From positions 684,501 through 748,500 of the forward strand of contig NC_082604.1 of the NCBI RefSeq assembly GCF_030936135.1: a DNA stretch of 64,000 nt, read 5' to 3'. How positions within the stretch are numbered: the first letter of the stretch is position 1; the number at the start of each line of letters is the position of its first letter. The DNA comes from Gavia stellata (taxonomy: Eukaryota > Chordata > Aves > Gaviiformes > Gaviidae). Both the position numbers and the translations under genes were made by a program. Of this stretch, positions 49,101 through 59,572 are shown one piece after another. A model generated the notes under the pieces. That model had not been told where the DNA came from, searched no databases, and was given only the letters and a program-made list of their open reading frames with translations.

Positions 49101-52100
49101 GTGCCAGTGCTCGGTGGGGCACTGGGAAGGGGCCAGAGAAGGAGGGAAAGATGCCTGTTGTGAGAGAGATGCACCCTGCCTCAGGTCCTGAAGGGCTGGC
49201 TCATCTCAGCCAAAGAATGGGAGCGGGAGAGAGCCCTGCAGGTTTGCACCCACGTGCTGGGAGTGTGCAAGGAGCGATTCGAGCTCATGGTGAGTAGAGC
49301 GCCCCCGCGTGCCCTGGCGCCCTTTTCCCATCATTCATGGCCCCAGAAGGGAGCCCTGCCCAACTGGGTGCTGGGTTTTGGGGCTCCAGGGATTACGGGG
49401 CAGCCCTTCTGCCTGCCCCTCTGCCCGGTCGCTGCTCAGGGAGCAGGATGGGCGATAGAGGCGAGCGGGTGCTGGGGCTGCCTGCGACCCTTTTCCTGCT
49501 GCTCTCCCCTGCAGAGAGGACGTCCTTGCAAGCGGTTCGGCTCCCTGGTGGGATTGCTGGCGACTCTGACCAGCGACTGCCTGGCCACGTCCCGCCAGAG
49601 GGCATGGGTCTGCCTTGGCTACCTTCTCCAAATGCAAGGTAAGGAGAGTGGGCGCTTCCCAGCCTTGCTCAGCCTGATCCTCCCTCCCTTCCCGGCCTGG
49701 CACCACTGGGATCCTGCAGGGCCAGGCCCTGTCCCCAGGAGGGAAGCGGGAGGCAACGTGCTTGGCTGGTTTTGTGCCCCCACCCTGTTAGCCCTCTGCC
49801 TCCCTGGACATGTCAGGAAGGATCCCTGGGAGAGGGTCGCTGAGTCCCACCTCCGCAGCGCATGTGTGCGGTTGGTCAGGGCCATCCCCCACTGCTGTCT
49901 GAGAGCAGGACATTGCCACCAATGCTGGGGACTGTCCCCCTCCATGTCTGCCCCCCTCCATGTTCCAGGAGAGACAGAGGGTGGTCAGACAACTCGCTCG
50001 GATGAGGCCCCTGACATTCCAGAGGGTGCCTTCCCCCTTGCTCCCTGCCTTGAGCCTGGAGAGACAGGCAGCTCCCCAGGCAAACTATCCAAACTCATTG
50101 CCAGCAGGGAAGAACTCTCCTGCTGAGCACAAGAGAGGAAACCAATTTGCTGCCCAGAGCAAACTGGGCAGGGAAGAGGGATCTGAACTGCAGACCCGGG
50201 GCGTGCCGCAAAGGGTTGTGTTTGAACCGTTTCCTCTTCAGGCAGCAGGGTCTGCCTGTGCTGAGGCAGTCACGGGGAGGTTTCCTGCCTCCCAGAGACG
50301 ATGGTGGCCTGTGTGGGAACAGGGGACACAGCTGCTGGGATCAGAGGCCAGTAGCTGCTGAAACCCTGAAGCCCCAACAAATGGTTCAAGGAGGAAGAGG
50401 GCTTTTTCCAGCCCGGGATTTGTCAGCCATTTATCGGGCTCGGGAAATCCTGCTGCACCGAGTTCAGGAGGGCCCTGGGTTTCCCTGTGGCTTTCACTGC
50501 CACCCCCTGGGTTCTCCTTGAGCAGTATCTAGGGCCAGAGGTTGCCTTTCTGTGGGCGTGACTCCCCTTTTCTTCTGGTGTTTGTTCCAGCCAGGACCAT
50601 GGAGGTGGTGCCTCAGGCAGATGAGATCAGGTGCCTTGGTGAGGAGCTGAACAGCCCAGACACCGTGCAGACCTGTGCCAAAATAGCAAAGGTAACTGGC
50701 CCCAAAAGAGCGGGGTGGGGGCCCAGCTCCTGGGCTCCTGCACGTCTCCCTGCTCCCCTCCAGAGTCCCTCGCTGTCTCCAGAGCAAGCTGTCCAGGATG
50801 GCTGTTGTTAGCAAGTAGCAGGAGGCTCTGAGACAAGACTGTCCTTTAGGCATGCTGGAGCAGATACCGTATATGTGTGCGTGTGTGATTGCTCTTGTCA
50901 GAATACAAATTTGGTACATAATAAGCAAACAACATGGGGGGCGACACTTCCCAATCGGGTAGCTGCATCAGATGTAAACAGCACTGTATGCACAGCAGGA
51001 GGAAAAAGTGATTGCCCCCTGCACGACTGCCGAACTAACAGTTCTGTCAAGTTTCCTTTCCATTCTGAATTGCTGGAGCAGAGCTGTGACGTGGTCTCTC
51101 TTGTTCCTGACTTCTCTCCAGGCTGTTTGCAAGTGCATCCCTCCAGCGCAGGCTACGGACTTTCTGACTGCCGTCCTGCCCAGCTTGCTGCATGTCACAC
51201 CCACGTGTGTGAAGCCACTATGGAAGTGGGTGTTCATCTTCCTGGTGGAATGCAGGAAGGAAATAGTCCAGGAGGTAAAGGCGACCTTTTTCCCATTTGA
51301 CTTTGTCTTTGCTCCTGTTGGCTGTTTAACGACACCCTGTGCAGTTGGCACAGGCTCAAGAAATGCCACCGGTGTGTCGAGCCAAGGGGCTACTGAAGGA
51401 GTCAGGTGCCCTTGCAGAGGCCCTGCAAGGCGACTTCAGGGTCTCAAAGAGCGTGTTTGGTTTTGCTCTTGCATCGCTACACACATGTGGGGAGAGTTCT
51501 TCAAGCGTTGGGTGTGAAACGTGCCCGTGTCCTCTGTGTGCACAAGGGCACGCAGCTGCTCGTACGGTTGGGCCCAGGCACGTGCAGTGACTGAGTCTGT
51601 GCGTGTGAGCACGTGCATGTGTGCGTACGTGTGCACAGTTGCCAAGAGCACACCCAGCTCCAGACGTGAGCCAGGGCCAGGCAGGGTGGAAGGGGTGAGG
51701 TTTCAAGCTAGGTCTGGACTCTGTGTCACGGGAGCAGGCACTGCTCCTGTGCTGAATGACTGTGTCTGGGCCCCGCAGGAGGGGGTAAAGGATGCACCGA
51801 GCCCTTCTTTCTCCTCCATTTCCATTCAGGTGCCAAAAATCCTGAAGACCCTTTGCACCTACATGCGGCAGAGCACCCACAGGCCCTTCCTGCTCTGGGC
51901 CGTGTTTCTCCTCGCCCACTTTCACCAGGAGCCCGTCATCAGCAGTCTCCTCCGGAAAGGTCTGCCCATGGACAGGTACGTGCACCAGCCACTTCCCCAC
52001 TGTAGTCAAACAGAGACCCCACAGCTTGCGTGCACTGGGGTGCTCCAGTTAAGAAGCAGGTCTTTTTTCTGCCTGAGCTGTCTTGAGTGTTGCAAGACTG

Positions 52101-54189
52101 TGTGCTTGTGTCTCTGCCGTGAGTGGGGCGTTGTAAGCCCCATTGCAGAGGAGGAGAAGGTTTGAGGGCACTGCAGGACTGCGAAGATACGGGCTCAGGG
52201 GTGAACATCTGTTCCCTTGCAGTGACATGGTGGAGCTGTGGAGGAGCCTGGGGAGAAGCACCATTGGGATTCAGGTCCTGAGGTGCTTAGTGGAGAAACT
52301 AAACAGAGCACGAAACAACTGCCTGGGGACCAACTCCTCCGCTTGTGAGTGGCACAACCATGAGACTGCTCTGGAGACTTTGATGGTACGTTCAATGGCA
52401 GACACGTTTCTGTAGCTTTGCATCTGCTTTGTAACTCCTGCTTCGGAAAAGGGGGAGTCAGGTGCCCTTTGCAGATGCCCCTGGAGACTCCCAGGGCGCT
52501 GTGCTGGGCCAGCCTCAAGCAGTGTGGGGAGCTGGGACAGTGTTGTGCTCCTGAGCCACAAGGCTGTCGCAGAAGTGACAATTGCGGACAGTAGCCACCC
52601 TGCCCCAGGCAGGCAGGGGAACCAGGCTGGTGGGAAAAGGCCTTGCCTGAAGAGGGGCTTCTTGGTCACGTTTCTCTGCAGATCACCCGTGCCATCTCCG
52701 AAGTGGTGCTTGCCCTGAGGAGCACAGAGGAGCTCAGGCAGCTGCTTCCCCACCTCCTTCCCAGCCTCCTGAGGTGGGCCAGCGAAACCCTGGGCGAGGA
52801 GCGGCTGCTTTCCCCCCTGGGAGAAGGCGGAAGACAACTGTTCCTCAAGGGCCAGGTGCTTGAGGAGAAGCCGTGCAGGTAAGGAGCCGAAGGGGCAGAT
52901 GGAGGGGCTGGCTTCGGTTCCCCTCGCCAAGGCACGTGCCTTTGTGGGGTTGAGGGAGGGCTTTGCCTGCCCCGCTTCCTAGATGAGCAAACTGCTCGTC
53001 GTGGTTGGGTGTACTTCTGCTCCTTCATGGGGAAACTCCAGCTCCCAGGCAGGAAGGTCTGAGGCAGCTCATGCTGTGGACGGCTGTCATCTTGCCTTCT
53101 GCATACCCTTGCATGCACAATAGCTTTGCACTCCCTCAGCGGACCCCCACCGGGGGGGGGAGCGTGACTCTTGCGGGCAATGGCATCATTCTTCACAAAA
53201 TGCTGGTGGGAAGAGGTATTAGGTGTTGCCTTGGTTCTCTAGCATGGAGTCACTCCAGGGGCGTGGAGTTTCTTCTGCTTCAGTGGGTTTGGGGCATGAT
53301 GAAAATGCCAGTGTCGTTAGCTGCAGTCTACGAAGCATCATTCCCGGGGTATTTAGCTCTGCTAAAGAGAAATCTTCCCCTAAGCTGCTGTGATTTGATC
53401 TTTCTTTGGTTTTGTGGTGTTGCTTCTGTTTTGATTTTTTTCTTGTTTTGTTTGCCTGTGTTTTGACTGGGTTTGTGTTTTGTTTCTTTTGCCAGGGTTT
53501 TCCTTATGGCTTTAGAGTTGGTGCTAGGCAAATGCATGGCAGAGAAGTGGATGCGGCTGCTCATGAATCGGGCAGCGTGGGCTCTCCTTGAAGACCCCCT
53601 GACCCATTCTGATGGGGTGCGTCTCCTGACCAGGTAAGAGCCGCAGGGATGCACGTGGCTGCCTCCTGCGGGGCTGTGCCCAGGGAAATGCCTGCAGGAC
53701 CCTTCCAGCATGCCTGGGAAGCCGTCCTGAGCTGAAGAATAGTATCTGCATTGGTGTACATGAATTTTGGCAACCTGGCCTTCCTGGGTAACTGTGTGTC
53801 CCTCGCTTGTGCTCCCTTGCGCAGCGTCCTGGTCCATGCTGGGCTTCTATCACCCTGTCTGAAGCAGACCCTCTTCCCATGGCTGGATTCCTGCTCAGTT
53901 AAGCTGCGGGTGACAGCTACAGCCTTCTTTGCTGAGGTAAGGCAGGGGGTGGGGAAGGAAGGGTTCAGAGGGTTTTAGTGAGATCCGGCTCCTTGGGACG
54001 TCTGTTTTTGTGGGAAGATCCCTGGAGCGGAGCAGACAGGGGAGCGTCTGGCCAGGACCGGGTCCCCACAGCACTGCCTGTGTCCTTCCAGCTCTCTTGG
54101 GACTGCAGCACAACAAGGACCCGCGAGTGAAGCAGGTGCTAGAGGAGTCTCTCCACGATACCTGTCCCCAGCCAGCACCAAGGAGTTAA
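36257..54189 (+). CDS. Maestro heat-like repeat (MROH) family protein, copy B, 35 exons
   Basis: The spliced product is about 1,370 residues made of helical HEAT-type repeats. Exon peptides such as GVTDDVKMAASDVLVALARS, KMARSYALRCIPFVGMTLLA and SREVRDTSRV-type helices match the avian MROH2-like family; the exact member cannot be named. HEAT proteins are intracellular scaffolds, and no signal peptide or membrane segment is seen; the molecular role of bird MROH proteins is not established. All 35 exons have GT/AG borders, and intron phases agree from exon to exon, which is strong evidence for a real, intact gene. The start ATG (36,257) opens a 16-nt first coding exon; an in-frame extension upstream is possible. 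The product is about 200 to 300 residues shorter than MROH1/MROH2 proteins, apparently because C-terminal HEAT exons are missing between exons 34 and 35. Exons are listed in the four block entries. Confidence 0.88.
40928..46332 (+). CDS. MROH copy B, exons 8-19 (central HEAT repeats)
   Basis: Exon positions: 40928-40997, 41109-41222, 41702-41775, 42117-42236, 43063-43170, 43366-43525, 43911-43951, 44234-44375, 45099-45151, 45591-45698, 45905-46024, 46210-46332, about residues 281 to 691. Exon 8 could instead begin at 40,913, because ACAG there also gives an in-frame acceptor and adds five residues. Typical helical segments are VRRAVLEFIRELLSSGSQ, YVVPAQYSGMLIPLSRCLRA and SHFHLVLDTVTMFSTAFT. 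An acidic loop (CEEDKEEPDAVDSQE) ends exon 13. Exon 14 is only 41 nt but keeps the phase on both sides. Confidence 0.85.
44761..44899. other. 139-bp sequence present only in arm B (intron 15)
   Basis: Arm A (near 4,875) goes directly from GAGCTGCAAAT to CAGTGGCCC, while arm B has 139 further bases in between. Both ends share AAT, again fitting a short-repeat deletion, this time in arm A. No coding or transposon feature is seen. Confidence 0.8.
46935..50691 (+). CDS. MROH copy B, exons 20-28
   Basis: Exon positions: about 46935-47078, 47160-47321, 47548-47670, 47987-48054, 48415-48550, 48656-48751, 49185-49289, 49515-49638, 50591-50691, about residues 692 to 1044. The acceptor of exon 20 is uncertain (46,932 or 46,935 are both in phase; the pyrimidine tract is weak), its donor at 47,079 is good. 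Exon 21 carries a conserved family motif (IALRAPKEQLLTRVDKEIVG). Exon 27 (RFGSLVGLLATLTSDCLATS) is the last one inside the inverted repeat; exon 28 is the first one outside it and joins in the correct phase, so the gene reads through the outer end of the arm without damage. Confidence 0.84.
51122..54189 (+). CDS. MROH copy B, exons 29-35 (C-terminal part)
   Basis: Exon positions: 51122-51274, 51830-51975, 52223-52385, 52682-52878, 53496-53633, 53825-53936, 54109-54189. The helices continue (RPFLLWAVFLLAHFHQEP, ELWRSLGRSTIGIQVLRC, VTATAFFAE). The last exon is odd. The pyrimidine-rich acceptor at 54,090/54,091 would put it out of frame and stop after 12 residues. The AG at 54,107/54,108 keeps phase 0 and gives a typical MROH-like ending (HNKDPRVKQVLEESLHD) with stop TAA at 54,187-54,189. 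Family members known to me have several more HEAT exons between the segment ending TAFFAE and this terminus; only about 170 bp of intron is left here, so an internal deletion is likely. Confidence 0.78.
51598..51640. repeat. Alternating purine-pyrimidine tract in intron 29
   Basis: A GT/CA-rich run (TGTGCGTGTGAGCACGTGCA and on) with CG steps, able in principle to adopt Z-DNA. Confidence 0.6.
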
Positions 54190-54192
54190 TTA

Positions 54193-54198
54193 AATAAA
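54193..54198 (+). terminator. Poly(A) signal AATAAA of MROH copy B
   Basis: A perfect AATAAA begins four bases after the TAA stop codon at 54,187-54,189, so the 3' untranslated region would be only a few tens of bases long. Its position directly behind the expected family C-terminus supports the choice of the last exon. Confidence 0.7.
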
Positions 54199-54594
54199 GC
54201 TCAGCACAAGATGCCTAAAGGGCAGTGTATCTTTTTTCCCCCGATGGCACCCTTGTGCTTGGCGGGACCACATGTGGGTGACACCGAGGCTGGGGGCTGC
54301 CAGCTGCATGGCCCCTCCCGGATCTTCATGGGTTGGGCACAACGCAGTCATGCCGGGACAGACCCCAGAGCAGGGGTCTCCCCATGGGGTCCTGGGGCCT
54401 TGCCGTGCCCTCCCACTGCCGATGGGGATCCCCTTGCCACCCCTCCCACCACGGCACGACCACCTCTGGCACCAGCAAGGGCTGGCACAGGGAACAGCCC
54501 AGGGAACACCCTGACCATACCACCACAGCAGGCTTTGCCCTCCCCGGTGTCCTGCCATGCTGGGCCCCCCCACAGCACTTGCCCAGGGACAGAG

Positions 54595-54640
54595 TGGGGG
54601 GGTATCAGGGGAAAAGGGGGGCACTGGGGGGAGTAGGGGG
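54595..54640 (+). repeat. G-quadruplex-like G-rich tract downstream of the MROH gene
   Basis: Five runs of four to seven G separated by 3 to 7 bases lie about 400 bp after the poly(A) signal. G-rich sequence continues to about 54,730. Confidence 0.65.
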
Positions 54641-54739
54641 CACTGGAGGATGGGTGGGGAGAACCAAGGGAGGCACAGCAGTTTAGAGGGCTGTGATCAG
54701 GGGGCAGAAGGGGGGCACTGGGGGACAAGTAGGGAATGT

Positions 54740-55667
54740 CGGGGGATCTTAAAGGGTCAGCTATGGCTCAGGGGCTGAGCAGAGGGACAGAGTGTAGCAG
54801 AGGGCTCTGGCTGGCCCATCGGACCCCTGCCCACTAACACAGGCCCCACTGGTGCTGGTCCCCAGCCCCGGCGGGCCTGGGCACATCTGCGTGGGGCAGG
54901 GGCAGCTCCACACAGGGAGCCCACCAGCAGAGATGCGGTTTCGTCCCTCAGGCTGCTGGGCACCCTGGCCCCGCTGTGAGCCCATGTAAGCCTCTGGTCC
55001 CCTGTCCCGGGGGTCCCACCATCCCTGTGTTCCTAACTGAAGACCCTGCAAAGATTGCTCAAACACGTGCTCCTGCCTTGCACAGTCACGTTCCTTGACA
55101 GAGGTGGGGCTGGAGCTGGAAGAGGGAGTCAAGCCCCTGACTGGGTGGAACACCAGGCCTGGGGAGGCTCCTGCTGTGGAGGGGGCACCAGCAAGGGCCG
55201 AGGTGCTGGGGGTTTCCCTGGGCACCAGCACTGCTGAGGGCTCTGGTAATCCTGGGAGGTGAGTGTGCCAGGCACGGGGCAAGTGACTGAGCTGGACCTT
55301 CTCCAGCAGCAGGCATTTGTATGAGGGGGGCTCAGAGGGACCCCTGTCCTGCCCCACTGCTGCAGGTCAGTCTGAGGCACGTGTGAGCCCTGGCTCCCTG
55401 CACATCGGGCTTTGCGCTACCCTCAAATGGTCTGAGCCTCCTCCCAACCCCACAGAGCTTCTCAGCCCTGCCGGTAACTCCTATTTCCCCCTGACTTGCC
55501 GCTCGCACGGACCAGACGCCTTGGTTCAGCTGCATCTCCTGAAAGAAAGCAAAGGACCAAGAAGCCAGAGACATGGGGAGAGAGGTCCCTGCAGAGTGGA
55601 GTCCCTGGAGATCATCCCTGGGCGTAACCAGAGAGGAGCAGACTAAGCCATGGAAGAGGCTTCTCAC
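54740..55667. other. Intergenic stretch without recognised gene
   Basis: GC-rich, with long but low-quality frames on both strands. Nothing is recognised. Confidence 0.4.
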
Positions 55668-56235
55668 TTTATTAAAGTAACCTTCCTCCACACTGCAAGA
55701 GGACAGGCGAGGAGAGCAGAGTCCAGATGCACGGACCTGCACACGTTTGCTCTTGAACGGGGCTGGCTCGTGGGGGTGCAGCCTCCAAGACACTAAAACA
55801 GAGTGGCTGAAACCGACGGCACAGCACGTCTCACCCAAAGCCAGGACAGAAAGCCTGCACCCAGCTGCCCAAACCCCCCAGATGTGAACTGAGGCTCCTG
55901 CCCCAGACCAGAACATGGCCAGACAGACCGGGCAGGAGGTAGAGCTGCATTTACAGCACGGCCGCTCAGCTGCAAAGACCCGCTCCACCTGGGATCGTAA
56001 CAGAGGCAGGCTGGCTGCTCCTCACACTTTGAGCAGAGGAGGTATTGATTGCCAACGACAACAACTCCACATCTGTCAAAGGCCACGACCCTGCCGTCAG
56101 CTGGGGAAAGATGGCCCAGACGGCCGGACAGGCTCCTCGGCTGGGTCCCTTACTGACCTCGCTGCACCTCCAGAACAAGAACATTGTGCCGCATTTGTTG
56201 CTGCGACCGGAATTGCCATCTCTAAGGTAGGAACT
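55668..56235 (-). other. Candidate 3' terminal exons of an unrecognised minus-strand transcript
   Basis: On the minus strand a poly(A) signal (AATAAA, plus positions 55668-55673) lies behind cysteine-containing frames. One reads VVAFDRCGVVVVGNQYLLCS followed by KCEEQPACLCYDP, after a good acceptor (TTCCCCAG). An upstream segment ends FLFWRCSE before GTCAGT. The Cys spacing hints at a metal-binding segment, but the frame breaks down further on and I cannot name a family. It could be a pseudogene. Confidence 0.25.
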
Positions 56236-58386
56236 CAGCTGCAGGGCTTAGAAATGAAGAAGTAAACAAAGCTTGCCTCCATTTCCACCATGCACCACTC
56301 CTGTTCTGAAGCACGGTGTCTGCCATTTCAAATTACATCTCCCTGCAAACAGGCCCATCTCCCAGCAATAGGGCCAAGACAGGGTTATTTGCTGTCACAA
56401 ATGTGATACTGTCACTTACGCTTATCTTGCAAATGCACGCTCAATTACTCTTGGACAGAGATTGTAACGCTCAACGAGCAGATGCAGAATGATAGAATAA
56501 ACCGATCTGTGCTATGAGGGTGTATATGCACAGCGCGGGAGCAGATTACCAACCGGTAAGATCTTCCTGACAGAGATTTTATATTCTGCAAAGCTTAAGC
56601 TTTTTCTGGGAGGAAAGTTTTATATTTGAGAGAAAATCATTAGACTTTCACCAATCAGAAATACTTGACACAGTAGCTCCAACTCAAATTGCTTCCTTTC
56701 CTGAAACACCTGGAAAAATTTCATATCAAGTCTCATGAACAAGTGGAGTTTTTTTCCCAAATCACCTCCATCGCCTTACGAAAAATAGACTTTTGGCTCA
56801 GACCCACCGCTGTGGGCCAGGCCAGCCGCAGGGCTTGCAACACACAAACCCGCACAGCCTTTCCCTCGGACACTGCCGCAGGGACCCTCACGCAGGTGGT
56901 AACAGGGAGGAAAGTACAGCCTGGGGTCAGGAGGGGAAAGCCTGAGAGGGAAGCAAGTGTGCCACAAACCAAAATATGTCTTTAACGTTGTAGTGACTCA
57001 CCAACGTTGAAAAACATCAAAACTGAGGCATAACACAGAGCGCTCTGATTTCAGGAGAACCAGATTATTTGTAAATGAATTTCCACCATGAAAATTTTCA
57101 ACCTTAACATGTGGGGTTTGGGAAACCTTCCCCAGGAAAACTCCAGGACAGGAATCATAATTTTCCACCCCTTCTACTCCATCCAGAACAGCCCTGAATG
57201 AGGAAGCTGGACATCACTTCAGCAATTTCTGCAACCACTTGCAAGAACACTGGGTATTCTTCAAACCACAGTTACGGCAACACGGTCTCGGGATGGGTCT
57301 TAAACTTCAGGAAACAAGGTGGGAAGTCTGAACCAAAAAGGTAAATAAGGAAAAGCCTTGGGGATGAAGTCACTAGGCTGCCTCAGCATTGCCTGGAGCA
57401 GCTCCACACGGGGACCAGCCCCACTTTGGTTTTACATGGGCAGGATAGGACAAATTCATTTTAATACATACTAACTAATTAGTATGAAAGCAGGTTCTCC
57501 CACACGCTGGGAGCCCAACTGTGCCTCCCCAATGCCGCACCTTAGGAAGACGGACGAGCACTTCCCTGTTTCTCATCCTCTCAAGAACAACCTTCTGCAA
57601 GATGCTAAAGCCCACGACATCCCATCACCAGAAGACAGGAATAACAAGTTCCCTGTCCATGGACTGAGACGTTGCCTGTTCGCACTGCCCGCCGTTCACA
57701 TTGCTGCCCCTGTGCACTCGCACCTCTAACACACGTTCTTAAGAGAGAGGCTGTAGCCCTGGCTTCCAAGGGAATTATGAAGTCAGGGGCGAGGAGCGAC
57801 AGCTCCAGTGTCACTGGCAAGTCACCCCTTCTGACACTAGAGGAGCGGCACATTACAGCTCCGGGAGCAGTGGGGAGGATCTCTTGCTGAATGGATTAAT
57901 GCAGCACGAGGTGTTGCAAATCCCCTGAGCCCTTCCTCGCTCCCTCCACTCCTTTGTCTCTCCCCTCCTCTCTTCATTCACAATCACCTCCACATTAGTA
58001 ACAAGCGAGTTGGAAGGCCAGTACGAAAATTTCGGAGCAGACCAAAATCCAAACGCACTTTTGCCCGTGATATTCTACCACTCCTCCGACTTACCTAGTC
58101 CTGTCCCAGCTTCTGCTCTTTTACTTGCTTTTCTCCAAAACAGAGGCATATCACGTCCTGGAGAGGGGGGAAACACCCCAAACAACAACAACAAAAAAGG
58201 TTTATTAAAGAAAGATCAAAAATTAGGTGGGAGGTACAGTGCATAACAGACCTTTCAGGAGGAGGACTTCCAGGGAGAGTTTTCTGCCCACAAAGCACCA
58301 GCACCCCTGGGAAGAAAACTGATCACAACTGCAGCCACTGAAGACCCTCTATCCCCTCCTCTGTTCTTACTCTGTTTGATAATCAG
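56236..58386. other. Intergenic stretch without recognised gene
   Basis: Ordinary composition and short frames only. Near 56,495 an AATAAA in an LTR-like context is seen but could not be extended to an element. A short palindrome (TACTAACTAATTAGTA) lies near 57,469-57,484. Confidence 0.4.
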
Positions 58387-58870
58387 TTGATTACTGGTCG
58401 GATTCCTTCCCTACTTTCAGTTCTGAGGGGATATTGCTTAATTCTTACAGGCCGCGCCCCTGATTTGAGCCTGACCATTACTGGGGAGGCATTTTTCGCT
58501 TTTCCTGGTATTTCTGAGGCCCATACCCCTGGATATACTTGGTTCTGGATTTCCTCAGGTACTTCTGAGCTAACAGGAGTATCTCTGAGGGCCAGACTCA
58601 GAAGTTCAATTAGCTGGTCATCCCCACTCGAAGTTCTATTTTTCCTTTCTCAAATTTTATCTCCACTTTTAGTTGTTCCAATAAGTCTCACCCCAACAGA
58701 GGTTTTGGTGAGTTAGGCACATATAAGAATTTGTGTGTTCCCCATTGTTTTCCCAATCTAAATTTAAGAGGTTTTTAAAAAATACCCCTTTTCACTTTGG
58801 CCAGTAGCTCCCTTTGCCGTTACAAAATCATCATCCGTAGGTGTTAAAGCTTGGTTGATAGGTTTCACCT
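58387..58870 (-). pseudogene. Endogenous retrovirus pol fragment (protease end and reverse transcriptase start)
   Basis: Read on the minus strand, about 160 codons resemble the end of a retroviral protease followed by the linker and first part of the reverse transcriptase of a gammaretrovirus-like Pol. Recognisable short words are KFLYVPNSPKPLLG and RPVRIKQYPLRTES. The frame is broken by at least one in-frame TGA shortly after the first word and by a one-base frameshift some 25 codons later, so no protein can be made. Homology stops at about 58,387. It is an old, inactive remnant. Confidence 0.75.
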
Positions 58871-59119
58871 TGAGAAAATAAAATCAAGGACAGGGTCTGC
58901 CCTTTCTCTGTCATTCTGAGCAGCGGGGCTGCTGCCTCCGAGAAGCACCGCTGAGGCGGGAGGGGCCCCCTTGGGCGCTGGTTGGGGCACACACCACGCA
59001 GCACCGCGCTCGGGCCTCGTCACAGCGGTTTTATTGGGCTCCAGCTCCATCCCCAGCTGGGGGAGGCCGCGGGGACGTTTCCCTGCTTCCCCCCATCCGG
59101 GAAACGCGGTACCGGCTCC

Positions 59120-59260
59120 CCCTCAAAACCAACATCAATTGCACCAAGGTATTCTAATTCAAGGTTCCATTGAAGGGCCATTTCTCCTCATCATCCAATT
59201 TATACAAAGGCCACCACTGATGACCCAGTAATGACCAAAAATGGCTCTTCACATCAGTTT
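59120..59260 (-). pseudogene. Possible endogenous retrovirus gag fragment
   Basis: A short minus-strand frame (WWPLYKLDDEEKWPFNGTLN) resembles a retroviral capsid-region segment. It lies upstream of the pol piece in transcription order, as expected for gag. Outside this stretch no gag similarity was seen. Identification rests on a few residues only. Confidence 0.4.
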
Positions 59261-59550
59261 TCTGTATGTTCAGGTTAGTTCTTTCAGTCAGACACAGAAA
59301 TCAGAAGTGATTTCTTCTTCTTTCGCTGAAGTAGTCAGTCTTTTAAGTAGTCATTGCTAAACAATGCAGAAGCTACCAAAAGAAGTTGAAGCAGGTACTT
59401 TCCTCCTCACAAGCAGCATATCATTGCAGTGCTTCCCCTATTAAATTCTCTTCTCTACTCTAAAGGGTCCCTATTTTCCCTGCCCCCAAGGTAAACTCCA
59501 GAGCTATTCATGGGGTTTCAAAGAAAGGCACATGTAGTTTACCTGCCTTT

Positions 59551-59572
59551 AAAAAAAAAAAAAAAAAAAAAA
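59551..59572. repeat. A22 homopolymer
   Basis: An uninterrupted run of 22 A between TTT and GGG. It could be a retroposon tail, but no element is seen on its left. Confidence 0.85.

Larger units (their letters stand above)
33946..49774. repeat. Arm B of large inverted repeat (partner 1-16241)
   Basis: Reverse-complement partner of arm A. The inner boundary at 33,946/33,947 falls exactly between two collinear pieces of a CR1 element. The outer end is set by the window: 49,774 pairs with base 1, so homology beyond 49,774 cannot be tested here. Arm B carries exons 1 to 27 of the plus-strand MROH-like gene, whose remaining eight exons lie to the right, in sequence that has no partner inside the window. 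Confidence 0.97.

Noticed and set aside
1-49774. Inverted repeat as a sequencing hairpin artefact
   Set aside because: A hairpin read would give arms without a 17.7-kb unique spacer and without arm-specific indels. A collapsed or duplicated haplotype in the assembly cannot be excluded from sequence alone.
58387-58716. Plus-strand 109-codon frame
   Set aside because: It is the antisense of a retroviral pol remnant; the meaningful reading is on the minus strand.
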